Of a stretch of DNA of 64,000 nucleotides, positions 1 to 9,100 are shown piece after piece. The stretch spans positions 124,001 to 188,000 of the forward strand of contig NZ_CP016476.1 in the NCBI RefSeq assembly GCF_001693255.1, given 5' to 3'. Made by a program: the position numbers and the translations under genes. Source of the DNA: Picosynechococcus sp. PCC 7003. GTDB lineage: Bacteria; Cyanobacteriota; Cyanobacteriia; Cyanobacteriales; MRBY01. The stretch's first letter is position 1; every line of letters begins with the position of its first letter. The notes under the pieces were generated by a model that saw only the letters and a program-made list of their open reading frames with translations, searched no databases and was not told the origin of the DNA.

Positions 1-382
1 AGTCATTCGCACAAGCTCTTGCCCAAAAATTCCAGTGTTTACTCATCACCATTGCTTGTCGCCACTGTGCTAAATATTGCGCTGGTTGATTTCTTTGTAA
101 CTCAATGACATGATCCATTAAAGCTCGCTGAGTAAAATCAGGATTCAGCCCAAGTTGCTGAATTAAGAGACTCTTCCAAGCGGGCACAGTACGTTCTCTA
201 ACTTGACCTCCTTGAGCATTTTGTTGATTGATATAACCTACGGCAGACAATAAACCAAAGATACGCAAGTGTTGAGATAGGCGCAAAATAGCGTTTAAAT
301 CTTCTTGGTTAATAGTGGTTTGGTGACGATCTGCTAAATAGCCTTGAATGTGATCATAGGCTTTAAGACTCATTGCAGACAT
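1..382 (-). CDS. cmr5: Cmr5, type III-B small subunit (partial)
   Basis: The 3' end is cut by the window edge, leaving about 127 codons. The gene starts with ATG at 382, preceded by AAGGAGAT. The visible protein is helical and polar, begins MSAMSLKAYDHIQGYL, and follows cmr4 in the order expected for a Cmr operon. Cmr5 proteins are small helical subunits (about 120-170 aa) that form the belly of the Cmr effector complex along the crRNA-target duplex. The assignment rests on size, position and helical composition more than on a diagnostic motif. cmr6 and cmr1 are not in the window and may lie further left. Confidence 0.8.
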   Translation of the reverse strand, partial: MSAMSLKAYDHIQGYLADRHQTTINQEDLNAILRLSQHLRIFGLLSAVGYINQQNAQGGQVRERTVPAWKSLLIQQLGLNPDFTQRALMDHVIELQRNQPAQYLAQWRQAMVMSKHWNFWARACAND

Positions 383-423
383 TTGTTGATCTCCTTGTAG
401 TATTCAAATGTTTAAAATGTCGG

Positions 424-1290
424 CTATTGCACAGGAGAAGCATCTTTAGCTACCCATGCTTGCAACCAACCACGACCAACATTTGCTTGACCGCCAACCT
501 GTATCAGACCTTGAATAATGTCGAGTAACTGTTGATGATGTTGCTGGGTCAAAGAATTATTTTGCAGCGGATTATAGCCCCAAGAAAAATAAAAAACCGT
601 ATCTCTTGGAATACAGATATCTGTCCAAAAGACTTCAGCAGAACCTTCTCGGTTAGCACCATCATCAGAGTCTTGAATTTTGTTACGAATTTGCGTCCAC
701 AAGGAATGTTCCATCAATGTGTAAAAGTCACTGTCAGACAACACAACACGATTGTCTTGCCATGTTTGCTGAACAGCCTTACCTAGTCGTTCTGGAAACT
801 TAGTCGCTAAGTTACAAATCTTTTTTTGGTCGTCATTCATTGATGAAACATTGATCTGCGCATCAGCAACAATAAATGTGCCACTTCTTGTTCCCACAGC
901 ATGGTTAGGGAAACTAGGATAGGTTGTTTGAGCACAAATAGCATGATCTCGGATTAAGGAATGACAACTAACCCATGTAAAAACATCTTGCTGACCATTG
1001 AGAGACATTGTGCGCATAGGAACCCAGAGAAGACGAGCATCACCAAACCATACTTGGTGAACACCCATTTGACCTTCTCCGCTTAACTCTTTGCCAAAAA
1101 GAGTATCGGCAGCACTAAAATCTAAAACTGCTAGCTCATTACGAATACTGCCTCGCAGAGATGAGCCGGGAATATAGGGAAAATCAGTATGAGCTTCTCG
1201 AACAATATCAAGAATATTACCGAGATCGCCCTCTCCACCGCAGTGAATGGGAGCGAGACTATAAAGATAACCGAGTCGAAAATCAAACAT
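424..1290 (-). CDS. cmr4: Cmr4, type III-B RAMP backbone subunit (target RNase)
   Basis: The 288 aa product is a Cas7-type RAMP protein. The N-terminus carries H16 and a glycine-rich stretch, then LDIVRE with D28 at the place of the catalytic aspartate that cuts target RNA every 6 nt in Cmr4 proteins. IPGSSLRGSIR follows at about residues 39-50, the classic RAMP loop. The C-terminus has GGQANVGRGWL, the terminal glycine-rich RAMP motif. Length and motif order match the family. It lies between cmr3 and cmr5 on the same strand and should be co-transcribed. Several Cmr4 copies would line the crRNA in the complex. The catalytic role of D28 is inferred from motif position. Confidence 0.93.
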   Translation of the reverse strand: MFDFRLGYLYSLAPIHCGGEGDLGNILDIVREAHTDFPYIPGSSLRGSIRNELAVLDFSAADTLFGKELSGEGQMGVHQVWFGDARLLWVPMRTMSLNGQQDVFTWVSCHSLIRDHAICAQTTYPSFPNHAVGTRSGTFIVADAQINVSSMNDDQKKICNLATKFPERLGKAVQQTWQDNRVVLSDSDFYTLMEHSLWTQIRNKIQDSDDGANREGSAEVFWTDICIPRDTVFYFSWGYNPLQNNSLTQQHHQQLLDIIQGLIQVGGQANVGRGWLQAWVAKDASPVQ

Positions 1291-1399
1291 TTTTAGTGAC
1301 GGTAAGGTTAGTAGTCAATCTAGTGGTGGCTCGGTGAGGAGCAGGGAAGGTATAAGAAAAAATTTAGGAACCAGAAGGTTGTGCTTGGCCTTTATTTCT

Positions 1400-2518
<1,119 letters not shown>

Positions 2519-2542
2519 TTAGGAGGTAAGGAGATAGAGAAG

Positions 2543-2899
2543 TTAGGGGGATTGGGTGAGTTTATAGGTATAAGAATTTAGAAGTTTGCTGGCTTCTTCG
2601 AGTTGTTTTTTGAGATTAGTGGTATCTGCATAGTGAAGATCATGGGCAAGAATTAGGTAATAGCGACATTCTTCTAGCGAGGCTTGGGCGATATTAAAAA
2701 ATCGAGCTTTGTCTGGTTTTGTTCGTCGTTTATATCCTTCAGCAATATTGGCGGGAATAGATACGGCTGCTCTTCTAAGTTGGGAGGTTAAACCATAATT
2801 TTCTTGTTTTGGGAATTGTTGACTTAATTGATAAACACCTAAAACAAACTGATGGAATTTTTGCCAAACCACTAAATCTTCAAAAGATTGACTTGCCAT
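2543..2899 (-). CDS. four-helix-bundle protein (23S rRNA IVP / Avd-like family)
   Basis: The 118 aa product starts MASQSFEDLVVWQKF and contains SQLRRAAVSIPANIAEGYKR and ARFFNIAQASLEECRYYL. These are the hallmark stretches of the four helix bundle family first seen in ORFs within 23S rRNA intervening sequences and related to the Avd protein of diversity-generating retroelements. Such proteins form basic barrel-like pentamers that bind nucleic acid; no enzymatic role is known. Here the gene sits between cmr2 and cmr3. It has a strong ribosome-binding site (GGAGATAGGTA) and is flanked on both sides by GGAGAT-rich short repeats. The position suggests either a passenger inserted into the operon or an accessory to the type III-B system; the sequence cannot tell which. 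Confidence 0.88.
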   Translation of the reverse strand: MASQSFEDLVVWQKFHQFVLGVYQLSQQFPKQENYGLTSQLRRAAVSIPANIAEGYKRRTKPDKARFFNIAQASLEECRYYLILAHDLHYADTTNLKKQLEEASKLLNSYTYKLTQSP

Positions 2900-2942
2900 T
2901 ACCTATCTCCTTATCTCCTCAAATTCTTATCTCCTCAAATTC
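2900..2942. repeat. short GGAGAT-type tandem repeats between cmr2 and the four-helix-bundle gene
   Basis: A perfect 16 bp tandem repeat (TTATCTCCTCAAATTC on the plus strand) occupies 2911-2926 and 2927-2942. It is followed toward the gene start by two more CTCC-containing steps. The cmr2 stop codon (2935-2937) lies inside it. On the minus strand the repeat multiplies Shine-Dalgarno-like GAGGAG motifs ahead of the inserted gene. Similar GGAG-rich steps occur on the other side (2507-2542), upstream of cmr3. Confidence 0.7.
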
Positions 2943-5919
2943 TTCTATTCCGTAAATTAAATGCTGCCGCTTTGAGCCAGTTTTTGGCTTCTTTTTCCCT
3001 CTCTTTGGAGTTGGTTGTATTCCAGAGGCAAATTAGGAATTCGGTTAGGCGTGATCGTAAAAAAGTTTTTTGATCTTCATTCAGGTTGCTACGCCGCTCC
3101 ACAAAAGCACTGACCCATGGGGCGATCGCCACTGAAGTCGGAATAGGATGCTGTTCTAAAAGGGTTGCCGCCGTTTCAAAGGTTGAAGCTTCCAGACCTG
3201 TGATTTCTAAGAGTTGTTGCCAAGCTCGGAAAGTCTCGAATTTACAGGTGGCTTTGAGGATATTGCCATTGCCATAGATCACCCGCAACTGCACCGCATC
3301 TTTCTTTTTCCTGCTCTCCTTACCTTCTAGGGTGAAATCTTCATACTCATGATCTTTGGCTCCTTCTTCTGCTTCCCAGAGATTTTCGAGGGCGATCGCC
3401 AAAGGGACAGAATGGTGGGCAATGACTAAACCAAAACTAATAGTTGCATTTTTACCCATCGTAAAGAGGGGGCGATCAAGGTTGTCGTGGTTGCCTTGAT
3501 ACTGCCAATAATCACCTGTACGCTCAAACTCTGCTTGATCATCCTCAGCTCCCCGAAAGGCTTGGCGGATATCCCAGAGCCATTTATCCCATTCCCACAG
3601 ATTTGTATAAGCCAGGACATCATCACCGCCGCTGTAAATTAACCGTCCGGCATAGCGTTCTTCGGTGAGGTAGGGGGCAAGTTTATTGGAAAAGTCGAGG
3701 AGGGCACGGCTCAACGCATTGTGAGTTGCTGGCCCCATCCGTTTTGTGACCTGGCTAAACTTTTCAAATAATTGATAAAACGTCTTATCTTCTCCCTTCT
3801 TATCTTCTAATTTGTTCAATAATTCTGAAGCAAAATATTTCTCATAAGCCTCCATTTTGGTTCCCTTCAACCAATCACTCATCCCGTCGCCATCTCCAGC
3901 GGCGATCGCATACCAACTGGCGGGATTATTTTGGGGATAGAATTTCTGAATTTCGTTCTGTAGATCCTGACGATAAACTTTTTGAGCTTCCTTATCGAGG
4001 TTTTCTAACTCCTCTACGAGCCAGCCTGCATTTAATAGTCTTGGATGGGGCAAATTCTCAAATAACGGATCATGAGTCTCATCAATCCATGGAATGCCCC
4101 ACTCTTGCCGGACAAAATTCGCGATTTCATGGTGGTCTGCCGTAATTTTTGTCCTAATCGCACGACAAGCATCTTGATATTGATTTAAAGCTTCTCCATT
4201 TTTCTCACTTTGGGTTTTGAGGTAACCCGCAACGCCGACGGTTAAATCAGGATAATAAGCCTTTAATTCGGTCGGATCTCGATCCAATAGTTTGGGTAAA
4301 ACTTTTTCTAAACCGCGCTTAACAGTTTCAGTGGCGTTGAGTTGCTCGATCCCATCAAACAAGCCTGCATCCCGTTGCCAATAATGTTGCGCTTCCCCCT
4401 CAGTGAGCCAATCACGATGTTGGCCATTGCCTTGGGGATGGACGACGGGCCCCAAGCCAGAGATCGTAGAGCGGGTGCCAAAAGCGGTCGGAAGTTTCCA
4501 GTTACGGGCATTTTTAACGGTATTGAGAGCAAGGCGGGTCTGGCCAAAAATATCGGCCCACCATGATCCGGCATTTAAGCTGCCTGCATAATTACGATTG
4601 CGTTGTTCGATAAATTGCGCAGTTGCTTTCTCAAAAAAGTCCCGTTCAGCATCCGTGAAAAGGTTGCCATTGAAGGCATCATTTTGCGCCTTAATCCAAT
4701 CTTCTAATTTTTGTTCTTTTTCTTTTGGTGCGGGAATACCAACACTCTTAAAGCTGCTATTTTTAGCACCGATCGCCACCGCACTCCAATAGGTTTGCCA
4801 CTGGGCATCCAGCCAACCTTGCCAACTGGGATCACTCTCCTGGAGATCTCTTTGCCAACGGCGATCGCCTTGCAATTCTGCCAGGACTTCCTTCGCAATT
4901 TCGCGCCATGCATCAAGTAAAAAATTCTTTGCTGATTGCATTGCTGCAGCTACTTGGGCTTCCGGTAACACCAACATGATGACGTTGGGAAATCCGGCAG
5001 TGAGCAGTTGACGGTCATCGGGTGGCTGGATCCAGTCCCCAAATTCTGAATGTTTTTGCAATAGCCAATGATCAATTAGCGGTTGGCCATAAAGACTGGG
5101 ATAGAGAAAACAATCTGCGCCGTATTTGTGAGCCAATCGCCAGCAGACTTTCGCAGAAAGATAATGCAAAATCCATGACCCCGCCCAAAAGTCCTTCATT
5201 TTACGACTGGCTTTAATTAGTTCTTGGACGGGACTAAAGGTAAACACCGCCAGATAAGGGTGAGATTTCGGGGTATTTTGAGCACCTTTTGGGATATCGT
5301 CTAACTCGGTATCGTATCCCGCTAAGGCTCCGGCTAAGGCAGCGGTCATACTGGCATGACTCCAGATCGAACCGTCGGGTAAGCGAGTTTCGGCGGGCAT
5401 TAGAAAACTTGCTGCGCCAAATTTATCAGCGACAGCTTGGGGTAAACAACGCCATAGCCACCAGAAACAAGCCTGGGCAGCTTCAGGATCGTCACGAATT
5501 TCAGCGGGCATTTGGTCAATGAGATCGGCTTCGGTCTGTTCTAGGTAAGTTTTTCTGCTGCTCTGCCCAAGGATTTCAGCGTGGTTTTGGAGTCGGAGGG
5601 GCAATTTCTCCCCAGACAATAGGTGCGATAACTCTAGACCTTCTGCACCGTAGTCTACGGCTGTGCGGATGTAGTGGATAATGCCGCGATCGCTGGCGGA
5701 AGAAATGAGATCACATAAGCCGACATGATCTAACCATGTGCCACTAAGCTCAGATGCTTGTTTTTCCTCGCTCGATTTCGGAGAAGCCCAGCCTTCCATA
5801 CAAGCAAGCTTTTCCCATAACCCTTCTTTGCCACGCCCCGGATTCCCATAGAGTGCTTTGAGGGCGGGATCATGAAGTAGACCCCAAATTTTTGCCTGCC
5901 AATATGCTTTACCTGCCAC
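2935..5919 (-). CDS. cmr2: Cmr2/Cas10, large subunit of the type III-B complex
   Basis: The 994 aa protein is the signature subunit of type III CRISPR systems. The palm-domain motif SGGDD places GGDD at about residues 764-767, the active site that makes cyclic oligoadenylate on target RNA binding. Near the N-terminus LLHDPALKAL contains an HD pair (H16, D17), compatible with the HD nuclease domain. A central KASRKMKDFWAGSWIL stretch is typical of the first palm/D1 region of Cmr2. The start is GTG at 5919 with GAGGAG ten bases upstream. It is the first gene of the minus-strand cmr operon. Cyclic-oligoadenylate effectors of the Csx1/Csm6 type were not found in the window. Confidence 0.95.
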   Translation of the reverse strand: MAGKAYWQAKIWGLLHDPALKALYGNPGRGKEGLWEKLACMEGWASPKSSEEKQASELSGTWLDHVGLCDLISSASDRGIIHYIRTAVDYGAEGLELSHLLSGEKLPLRLQNHAEILGQSSRKTYLEQTEADLIDQMPAEIRDDPEAAQACFWWLWRCLPQAVADKFGAASFLMPAETRLPDGSIWSHASMTAALAGALAGYDTELDDIPKGAQNTPKSHPYLAVFTFSPVQELIKASRKMKDFWAGSWILHYLSAKVCWRLAHKYGADCFLYPSLYGQPLIDHWLLQKHSEFGDWIQPPDDRQLLTAGFPNVIMLVLPEAQVAAAMQSAKNFLLDAWREIAKEVLAELQGDRRWQRDLQESDPSWQGWLDAQWQTYWSAVAIGAKNSSFKSVGIPAPKEKEQKLEDWIKAQNDAFNGNLFTDAERDFFEKATAQFIEQRNRNYAGSLNAGSWWADIFGQTRLALNTVKNARNWKLPTAFGTRSTISGLGPVVHPQGNGQHRDWLTEGEAQHYWQRDAGLFDGIEQLNATETVKRGLEKVLPKLLDRDPTELKAYYPDLTVGVAGYLKTQSEKNGEALNQYQDACRAIRTKITADHHEIANFVRQEWGIPWIDETHDPLFENLPHPRLLNAGWLVEELENLDKEAQKVYRQDLQNEIQKFYPQNNPASWYAIAAGDGDGMSDWLKGTKMEAYEKYFASELLNKLEDKKGEDKTFYQLFEKFSQVTKRMGPATHNALSRALLDFSNKLAPYLTEERYAGRLIYSGGDDVLAYTNLWEWDKWLWDIRQAFRGAEDDQAEFERTGDYWQYQGNHDNLDRPLFTMGKNATISFGLVIAHHSVPLAIALENLWEAEEGAKDHEYEDFTLEGKESRKKKDAVQLRVIYGNGNILKATCKFETFRAWQQLLEITGLEASTFETAATLLEQHPIPTSVAIAPWVSAFVERRSNLNEDQKTFLRSRLTEFLICLWNTTNSKEREKEAKNWLKAAAFNLRNRRI

Positions 5920-6215
5920 TCGTTTAAATCTCCTCGTATAGGTCTAGGGGGCGTTGTGGTGTGATTTTCGGAAAAAAATTTTGGAAAGTTTTAAAAAGAC
6001 AATATTATTGTTTTAGCTAATTGTTATTTTAAAAACAAGTCATTTATTCATTATTAATTCTTAATATTGCGGGCATTGCAGGGGTCAAAGTGTTGATTTT
6101 CAATATATTCAAGCCCGTAATGAAGCTTTATTAAAAATATTGGCTTTTTGGTTACATAATTTGACCAAGCTTTACCAAAGGCTAGACGCGATACTGCTAA
6201 AAATCCCCTATATGG
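5920..6215 (-). promoter_or_regulatory. AT-rich upstream region of the cmr operon
   Basis: These 296 bp between the cmr2 start and the stop of the next minus-strand gene hold no convincing ORF. The segment at about 5985-6060 is very AT-rich (runs such as TTATTTTAAAAAC) and is the natural place for the cmr promoter. I could not fix a -35/-10 pair with confidence. Confidence 0.35.
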
Positions 6216-6554
6216 TTAACCGAACAGCTCCCAGGCGTCGGCTAAATTATCTTGATGGGCAGCCCATACTTCATCGGGTGTAGCCAGGCGATCGCCCCGG
6301 GCAGCATTGAGATCCGGGTCTTCTAAAAAGACATTATTTAGTTGATCAGCCAATTCTGGATAATCACTTTGGGGATAGATATGGGAGATGTCCTTTTGGC
6401 GCATAAAGGCTTCAATGGCATCGGGCCCTTGGGCTTTAACCACATCGGGGATCAAATAGTCATAGGCTAGTTCTGGATCGAGGCCATGGGCTGTAAACCT
6501 TTGATCAAGGTAGGTTTGTTCTTCTGGGGGGAGATCATCATAGTGCCAGGTCAT
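6216..6554 (-). CDS. hypothetical acidic protein, last gene of a four-gene cluster
   Basis: The 112 aa product starts MTWHYDDLPPEEQ and is markedly acidic, with many Asp/Glu and no membrane segment or signal peptide. I do not recognise the family. The ATG at 6554 overlaps the stop of the upstream gene by four bases (ATGA), so the two are translationally coupled. A longer frame begins with TTG at 6572, but the ATG with GGAG about twelve bases upstream is preferred. It belongs to a minus-strand set with the genes at 6551-6775, 6778-7479 and 7552-7965, placed between the cmr operon and the CRISPR array. The ending VWAAHQDNLADAWELFG is helical. The function is unknown. Confidence 0.7.
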   Translation of the reverse strand: MTWHYDDLPPEEQTYLDQRFTAHGLDPELAYDYLIPDVVKAQGPDAIEAFMRQKDISHIYPQSDYPELADQLNNVFLEDPDLNAARGDRLATPDEVWAAHQDNLADAWELFG

Positions 6555-6775
6555 TTTTTCAACATTCTCCAAGTTCTGAGGGCTAACCAGAGACCGGCTT
6601 CCCCAGTAAGGAAAATCCAGATGCTCTGGAAATATATGCCAGTGGCGATCGCCGCCGTTGTCCCACCCAGGGCAATGAGGCGACGGCGGCGAGCATCAGC
6701 TTGAAATACTTGCCACCGGTCATCCTCGATGGTGTTGAGGGTCGGTTTATGGGTTAGAGGATTACTATGTTCCAT
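6551..6775 (-). CDS. small membrane protein, hypothetical
   Basis: The 74 aa protein (MEHSNPLTHK start) has a basic patch ADARRRRLIALGG followed by two short hydrophobic stretches (about residues 37-52 and 53-68), and ends WRMLKK. This looks like a small inner-membrane hairpin with a basic cytosolic side. The ATG at 6775 lies two bases after the stop of the 6778-7479 gene, and its own stop overlaps the next start by four bases. It is therefore embedded in a tight operon. No family was recognised. Confidence 0.65.
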   Translation of the reverse strand: MEHSNPLTHKPTLNTIEDDRWQVFQADARRRRLIALGGTTAAIATGIYFQSIWIFLTGEAGLWLALRTWRMLKK

Positions 6776-6777
6776 GT

Positions 6778-7479
6778 TTAGTACAGGCAATGGTGAGGGA
6801 CTCGGTAGGGAATTGCGATTACACTGTCTTGGCGTTGACTACGCCATAGCTCGACCGGCAAGCTCATGCCAATGTCCGTGGGGATAATGCCTAAGGTTTG
6901 TTTTTCATTTACCCAGTCTGTATCGAAGCCACTCCCTGCCATTGAGAACAGGGGCTGATCAAAGTTCGGTAAGATCCCCAAATGGGCAACATAACCATCG
7001 GGAAATTGCACCCCAAAGCTTGCGCAGGGTCGGCCAGTATTGGGATGGGGCAAAATCATCAATAATCGCCGTAGGGCATCACCCCGATGTCGCCGCCGAT
7101 GGTAAACGTAGGATTCGGGAGTATTCACCCATTCCAGATTTAATTCCCGCAGTTTTGCTTCGTCGGCCAAATTCAATTCGTTACTCACCAGGTTGCCCAT
7201 ACTGGCACCAATGGCAGACCCAACCATGTCGCCAATCTGAAGGCCATCCCCAAGTCCTAAACAGAGTCCTACAAGGGCTCCACCCCAACGCCAGAGGGAT
7301 TGTTCCTGGGCCTTTTTCTCCTGGTAATTGTTGATAATGCGTTGAATCACTAACTCTTCATTGAGCGTTGGAAAATTCAGCTGATGGGTCAGCAAGCCCT
7401 GGGCCCGTGAAAAGACAGGGGGAGTGTCATAGAGGGTCGTTTCTGATAATACGCGGGCAACGGGTTCAATTTCGTACAT
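6778..7479 (-). CDS. hypothetical protein with glycine-zipper segment
   Basis: The 233 aa product starts MYEIEPVARVLSETTLYD; an upstream GTG at 7503 is possible but has no ribosome-binding site. Residues about 68-103 hold GGALVGLCLGLGDG and GSAIGASMGN, small-residue-rich stretches like a glycine zipper that may associate with membranes. The C-terminal half (CASFGVQFPDGYVAHLGILP) looks like a folded beta-rich domain. I do not recognise the family. It is the second gene of the 7965-6216 cluster; the next gene starts two bases after its stop. Location beside a type III-B locus makes a defence-related role conceivable, but nothing in the sequence shows this. Confidence 0.7.
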   Translation of the reverse strand: MYEIEPVARVLSETTLYDTPPVFSRAQGLLTHQLNFPTLNEELVIQRIINNYQEKKAQEQSLWRWGGALVGLCLGLGDGLQIGDMVGSAIGASMGNLVSNELNLADEAKLRELNLEWVNTPESYVYHRRRHRGDALRRLLMILPHPNTGRPCASFGVQFPDGYVAHLGILPNFDQPLFSMAGSGFDTDWVNEKQTLGIIPTDIGMSLPVELWRSQRQDSVIAIPYRVPHHCLY

Positions 7480-7551
7480 AGTCGGTTGATACTCTCTCAC
7501 CACAAAAGGGACAACAATTTAAAATTTGGGTATCCAAGCCGCCCAGGGGAG

Positions 7552-7965
7552 TCAGGCTGTCTCAGCAGTTTCCTTGCCAATCATGCTGTAGTCATAGCCA
7601 TAGACATCGGTGTACCAAATGGGGCCACAGGCCATCCCGCCATAGGTAATTTCTAACAGCAATAGCTGATTGTCATAACCTGCTTGGTTGAGGTACTGCG
7701 GAAATTCTTTAAAGGGTTGGTCTGGCACCCCCAGGGAAGCAGTTCGTTCCTGGAAAGTAGGGGATTGATAAACATATTCACCCACGGAACCGACGTAAAT
7801 CAGGGCCAAATGGTCACAGGGCGTCATGTTGTGGCTATCTGCTGTGATCGTAAAGGTGGCTTGGCCACAGATGGGACAGTGAACATTAGGGGGATCGATG
7901 CCAAAGGGTTGTTCCACGGCGGCATAACCGGGGAGATAGATGGGTTTTTTCTGGGTTTCAACCAT
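7552..7965 (-). CDS. hypothetical zinc-binding protein (CPICG motif)
   Basis: The 137 aa protein carries CPICG at about residues 30-34 and PCDHL about 20 residues later, a plausible CxxC...CxH metal site. The rest is rich in aromatic residues (YGYDYSM near the end). No membrane segment is evident. It is the first gene of the minus-strand four-gene cluster running to 6216, 72 bp ahead of the glycine-zipper protein. The family is not recognised. The zinc site is inferred from the pattern only. Confidence 0.7.
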   Translation of the reverse strand: MVETQKKPIYLPGYAAVEQPFGIDPPNVHCPICGQATFTITADSHNMTPCDHLALIYVGSVGEYVYQSPTFQERTASLGVPDQPFKEFPQYLNQAGYDNQLLLLEITYGGMACGPIWYTDVYGYDYSMIGKETAETA

Positions 7966-8254
7966 GGGGACTGTTCTCTGGGGATTCTCTAGGGATATTT
8001 GATGTGGTCGGCGGCAAGGGCAACTGGAATGCTGACGAATTGCTGACTGTGTCTTTATCCTAGGGAAAGGCTCCGGGGAAAACTATCAAAAGCCAATATC
8101 TAATGCAAAACCCCAAAACTCTAGCTAATCAGCAATAAAGCCGAATTCTGGGGTAAGTAAAATTATTTTCTTTTTGTTGATTTATGGTGCAAAACAATCT
8201 AAGGGGCGATCGCCTATCCACTAACTTGGATCTAACGTATGTCGCGGCGGCGGC

Positions 8255-8405
8255 TTAGAGGTCATTTATGAAGTTAATAAATCCCTAGAGCGGCCCCCTA
8301 AATCTCCTCACTAAAGCTCCGGCAAATTGGGGGACTTTGACCCACGAATTTGCCTAAAAATCTCCCCCAAACTGGGGGCCGGGGGGCTTTATCAACAGGC
8401 TCTTA
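8255..8405. mobile_element. MITE-like element, copy 1
   Basis: About 151 bp without coding capacity, bounded by TTAGAGGTCATTTATGAAG on the left and an inverted partner ending CAGGCTCTTA on the right. The inside holds the shared core CTCACTAAAGCTCCGGCAAA and a GGGGG/CCCCC-rich arm. The right terminal TTA coincides with the stop codon of the yoeB toxin gene (8403-8405). Related copies lie at 14764, 19981, 56863 and 57102. Non-autonomous transposition by an IS5-like or similar transposase is an inference from the ends. Confidence 0.7.
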
Positions 8406-8717
8406 GTAATGATAGCGAGCTTGCAGAAAGTAAATTTTGTTCTGCTTGATTTGGTAAACGAGGCGATGTTCTAAATCGATGCGCCGTGACCAGGTATCGG
8501 GAGCGATATATTTCAGCGGTTCTGGTTTGCCGAGACCCACAAAGGGATCGTCATTGAGGATATCCATCACCAAGTCTAAGATTTTATCTCCTTTTTTGCG
8601 GTCTTGGCGGTACCACCAGGCGAGATCATCTTTAAATTCTGGGCTGAAAACTGGTTGAAATAAGCGTTTTTCTACTTTTTTTATCGCGTCTTTAGGTTTC
8701 TTTTTCCTAGGACTCAA
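8403..8717 (-). CDS. yoeB: YoeB/Txe-family toxin (ribosome-dependent mRNA endonuclease)
   Basis: The 104 aa product ends with the YoeB core: GKPEPLKYIAPDTWSRRI, EHRLVYQI and ARYHY at the C-terminus. E. coli YoeB shares GKGKPEPLK, WSRRI, EHRLVY and CRYHY. YoeB cuts mRNA in the ribosomal A site; the conserved Glu, Arg, His and terminal Tyr are all present. A basic extension of about 20 residues (MSPRKKKPKDAIKKVEKR) precedes the usual N-terminus. The start is TTG at 8717, inside the antitoxin gene, with AAGGAG nine bases upstream, so translation is coupled. Its stop codon is the last trinucleotide of a MITE. Confidence 0.93.
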   Translation of the reverse strand: MSPRKKKPKDAIKKVEKRLFQPVFSPEFKDDLAWWYRQDRKKGDKILDLVMDILNDDPFVGLGKPEPLKYIAPDTWSRRIDLEHRLVYQIKQNKIYFLQARYHY

Positions 8718-8991
8718 TGCCTAACTCTCCTTTGAGTTCTGTGAGGCTTTGGGGTTCGCCTTGATCCTCTGCGGCCCATTCCATTGCATTAAAAAGCCGT
8801 TGGGCATTGGCGGGCGATCGCAATAAATAAACGGATTCGAGGAGGCTAGACAGTTCCTCCTCGGCAATGAGCGCGATATTTTTTTGATTTCGTCGCTTGA
8901 TCACCATGATTTGGGATTGGTCATGGACTTGATCGAGGATGCTAGCCAGGTTAGCGCGGGCTTGGGAATAGGTGGTTTCGTGAATCAGCAT
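8707..8991 (-). CDS. yefM: YefM/Phd-family antitoxin
   Basis: The 94 aa protein begins MLIHETTYSQARANLASILD and contains QIMVIKRRNQKNIALIAEEEL. This is the Phd/YefM pattern: an N-terminal DNA-binding dimer domain, then a C-terminal tail that wraps the toxin. It overlaps the toxin gene by 11 bases and precedes it, the normal order for yefM-yoeB. Its promoter region holds two TGTACA hexamers (9014-9032), the operator core described for YefM, so autorepression is likely. Confidence 0.92.
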   Translation of the reverse strand: MLIHETTYSQARANLASILDQVHDQSQIMVIKRRNQKNIALIAEEELSSLLESVYLLRSPANAQRLFNAMEWAAEDQGEPQSLTELKGELGIES

Positions 8992-9013
8992 TAGGACGCC
9001 AAAAAAAAAGAAT

Positions 9014-9032
9014 TGTACAGATTTATTGTACA
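9014..9032 (-). promoter_or_regulatory. YefM operator (paired TGTACA)
   Basis: TGTACA occurs at 9014-9019 and 9027-9032, centres 13 bp apart, 23 bp upstream of the yefM start. In E. coli the yefM-yoeB operator is built from palindromes with the same TGTACA core about one helical turn apart. Autoregulation is inferred from this match. Confidence 0.7.
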
Positions 9033-9100
9033 GCTTCTTTCTAAGCTGATGCAGTCATGACAATTCTGATTTGGTGCTCTGCACATAACACAAAATTTGA

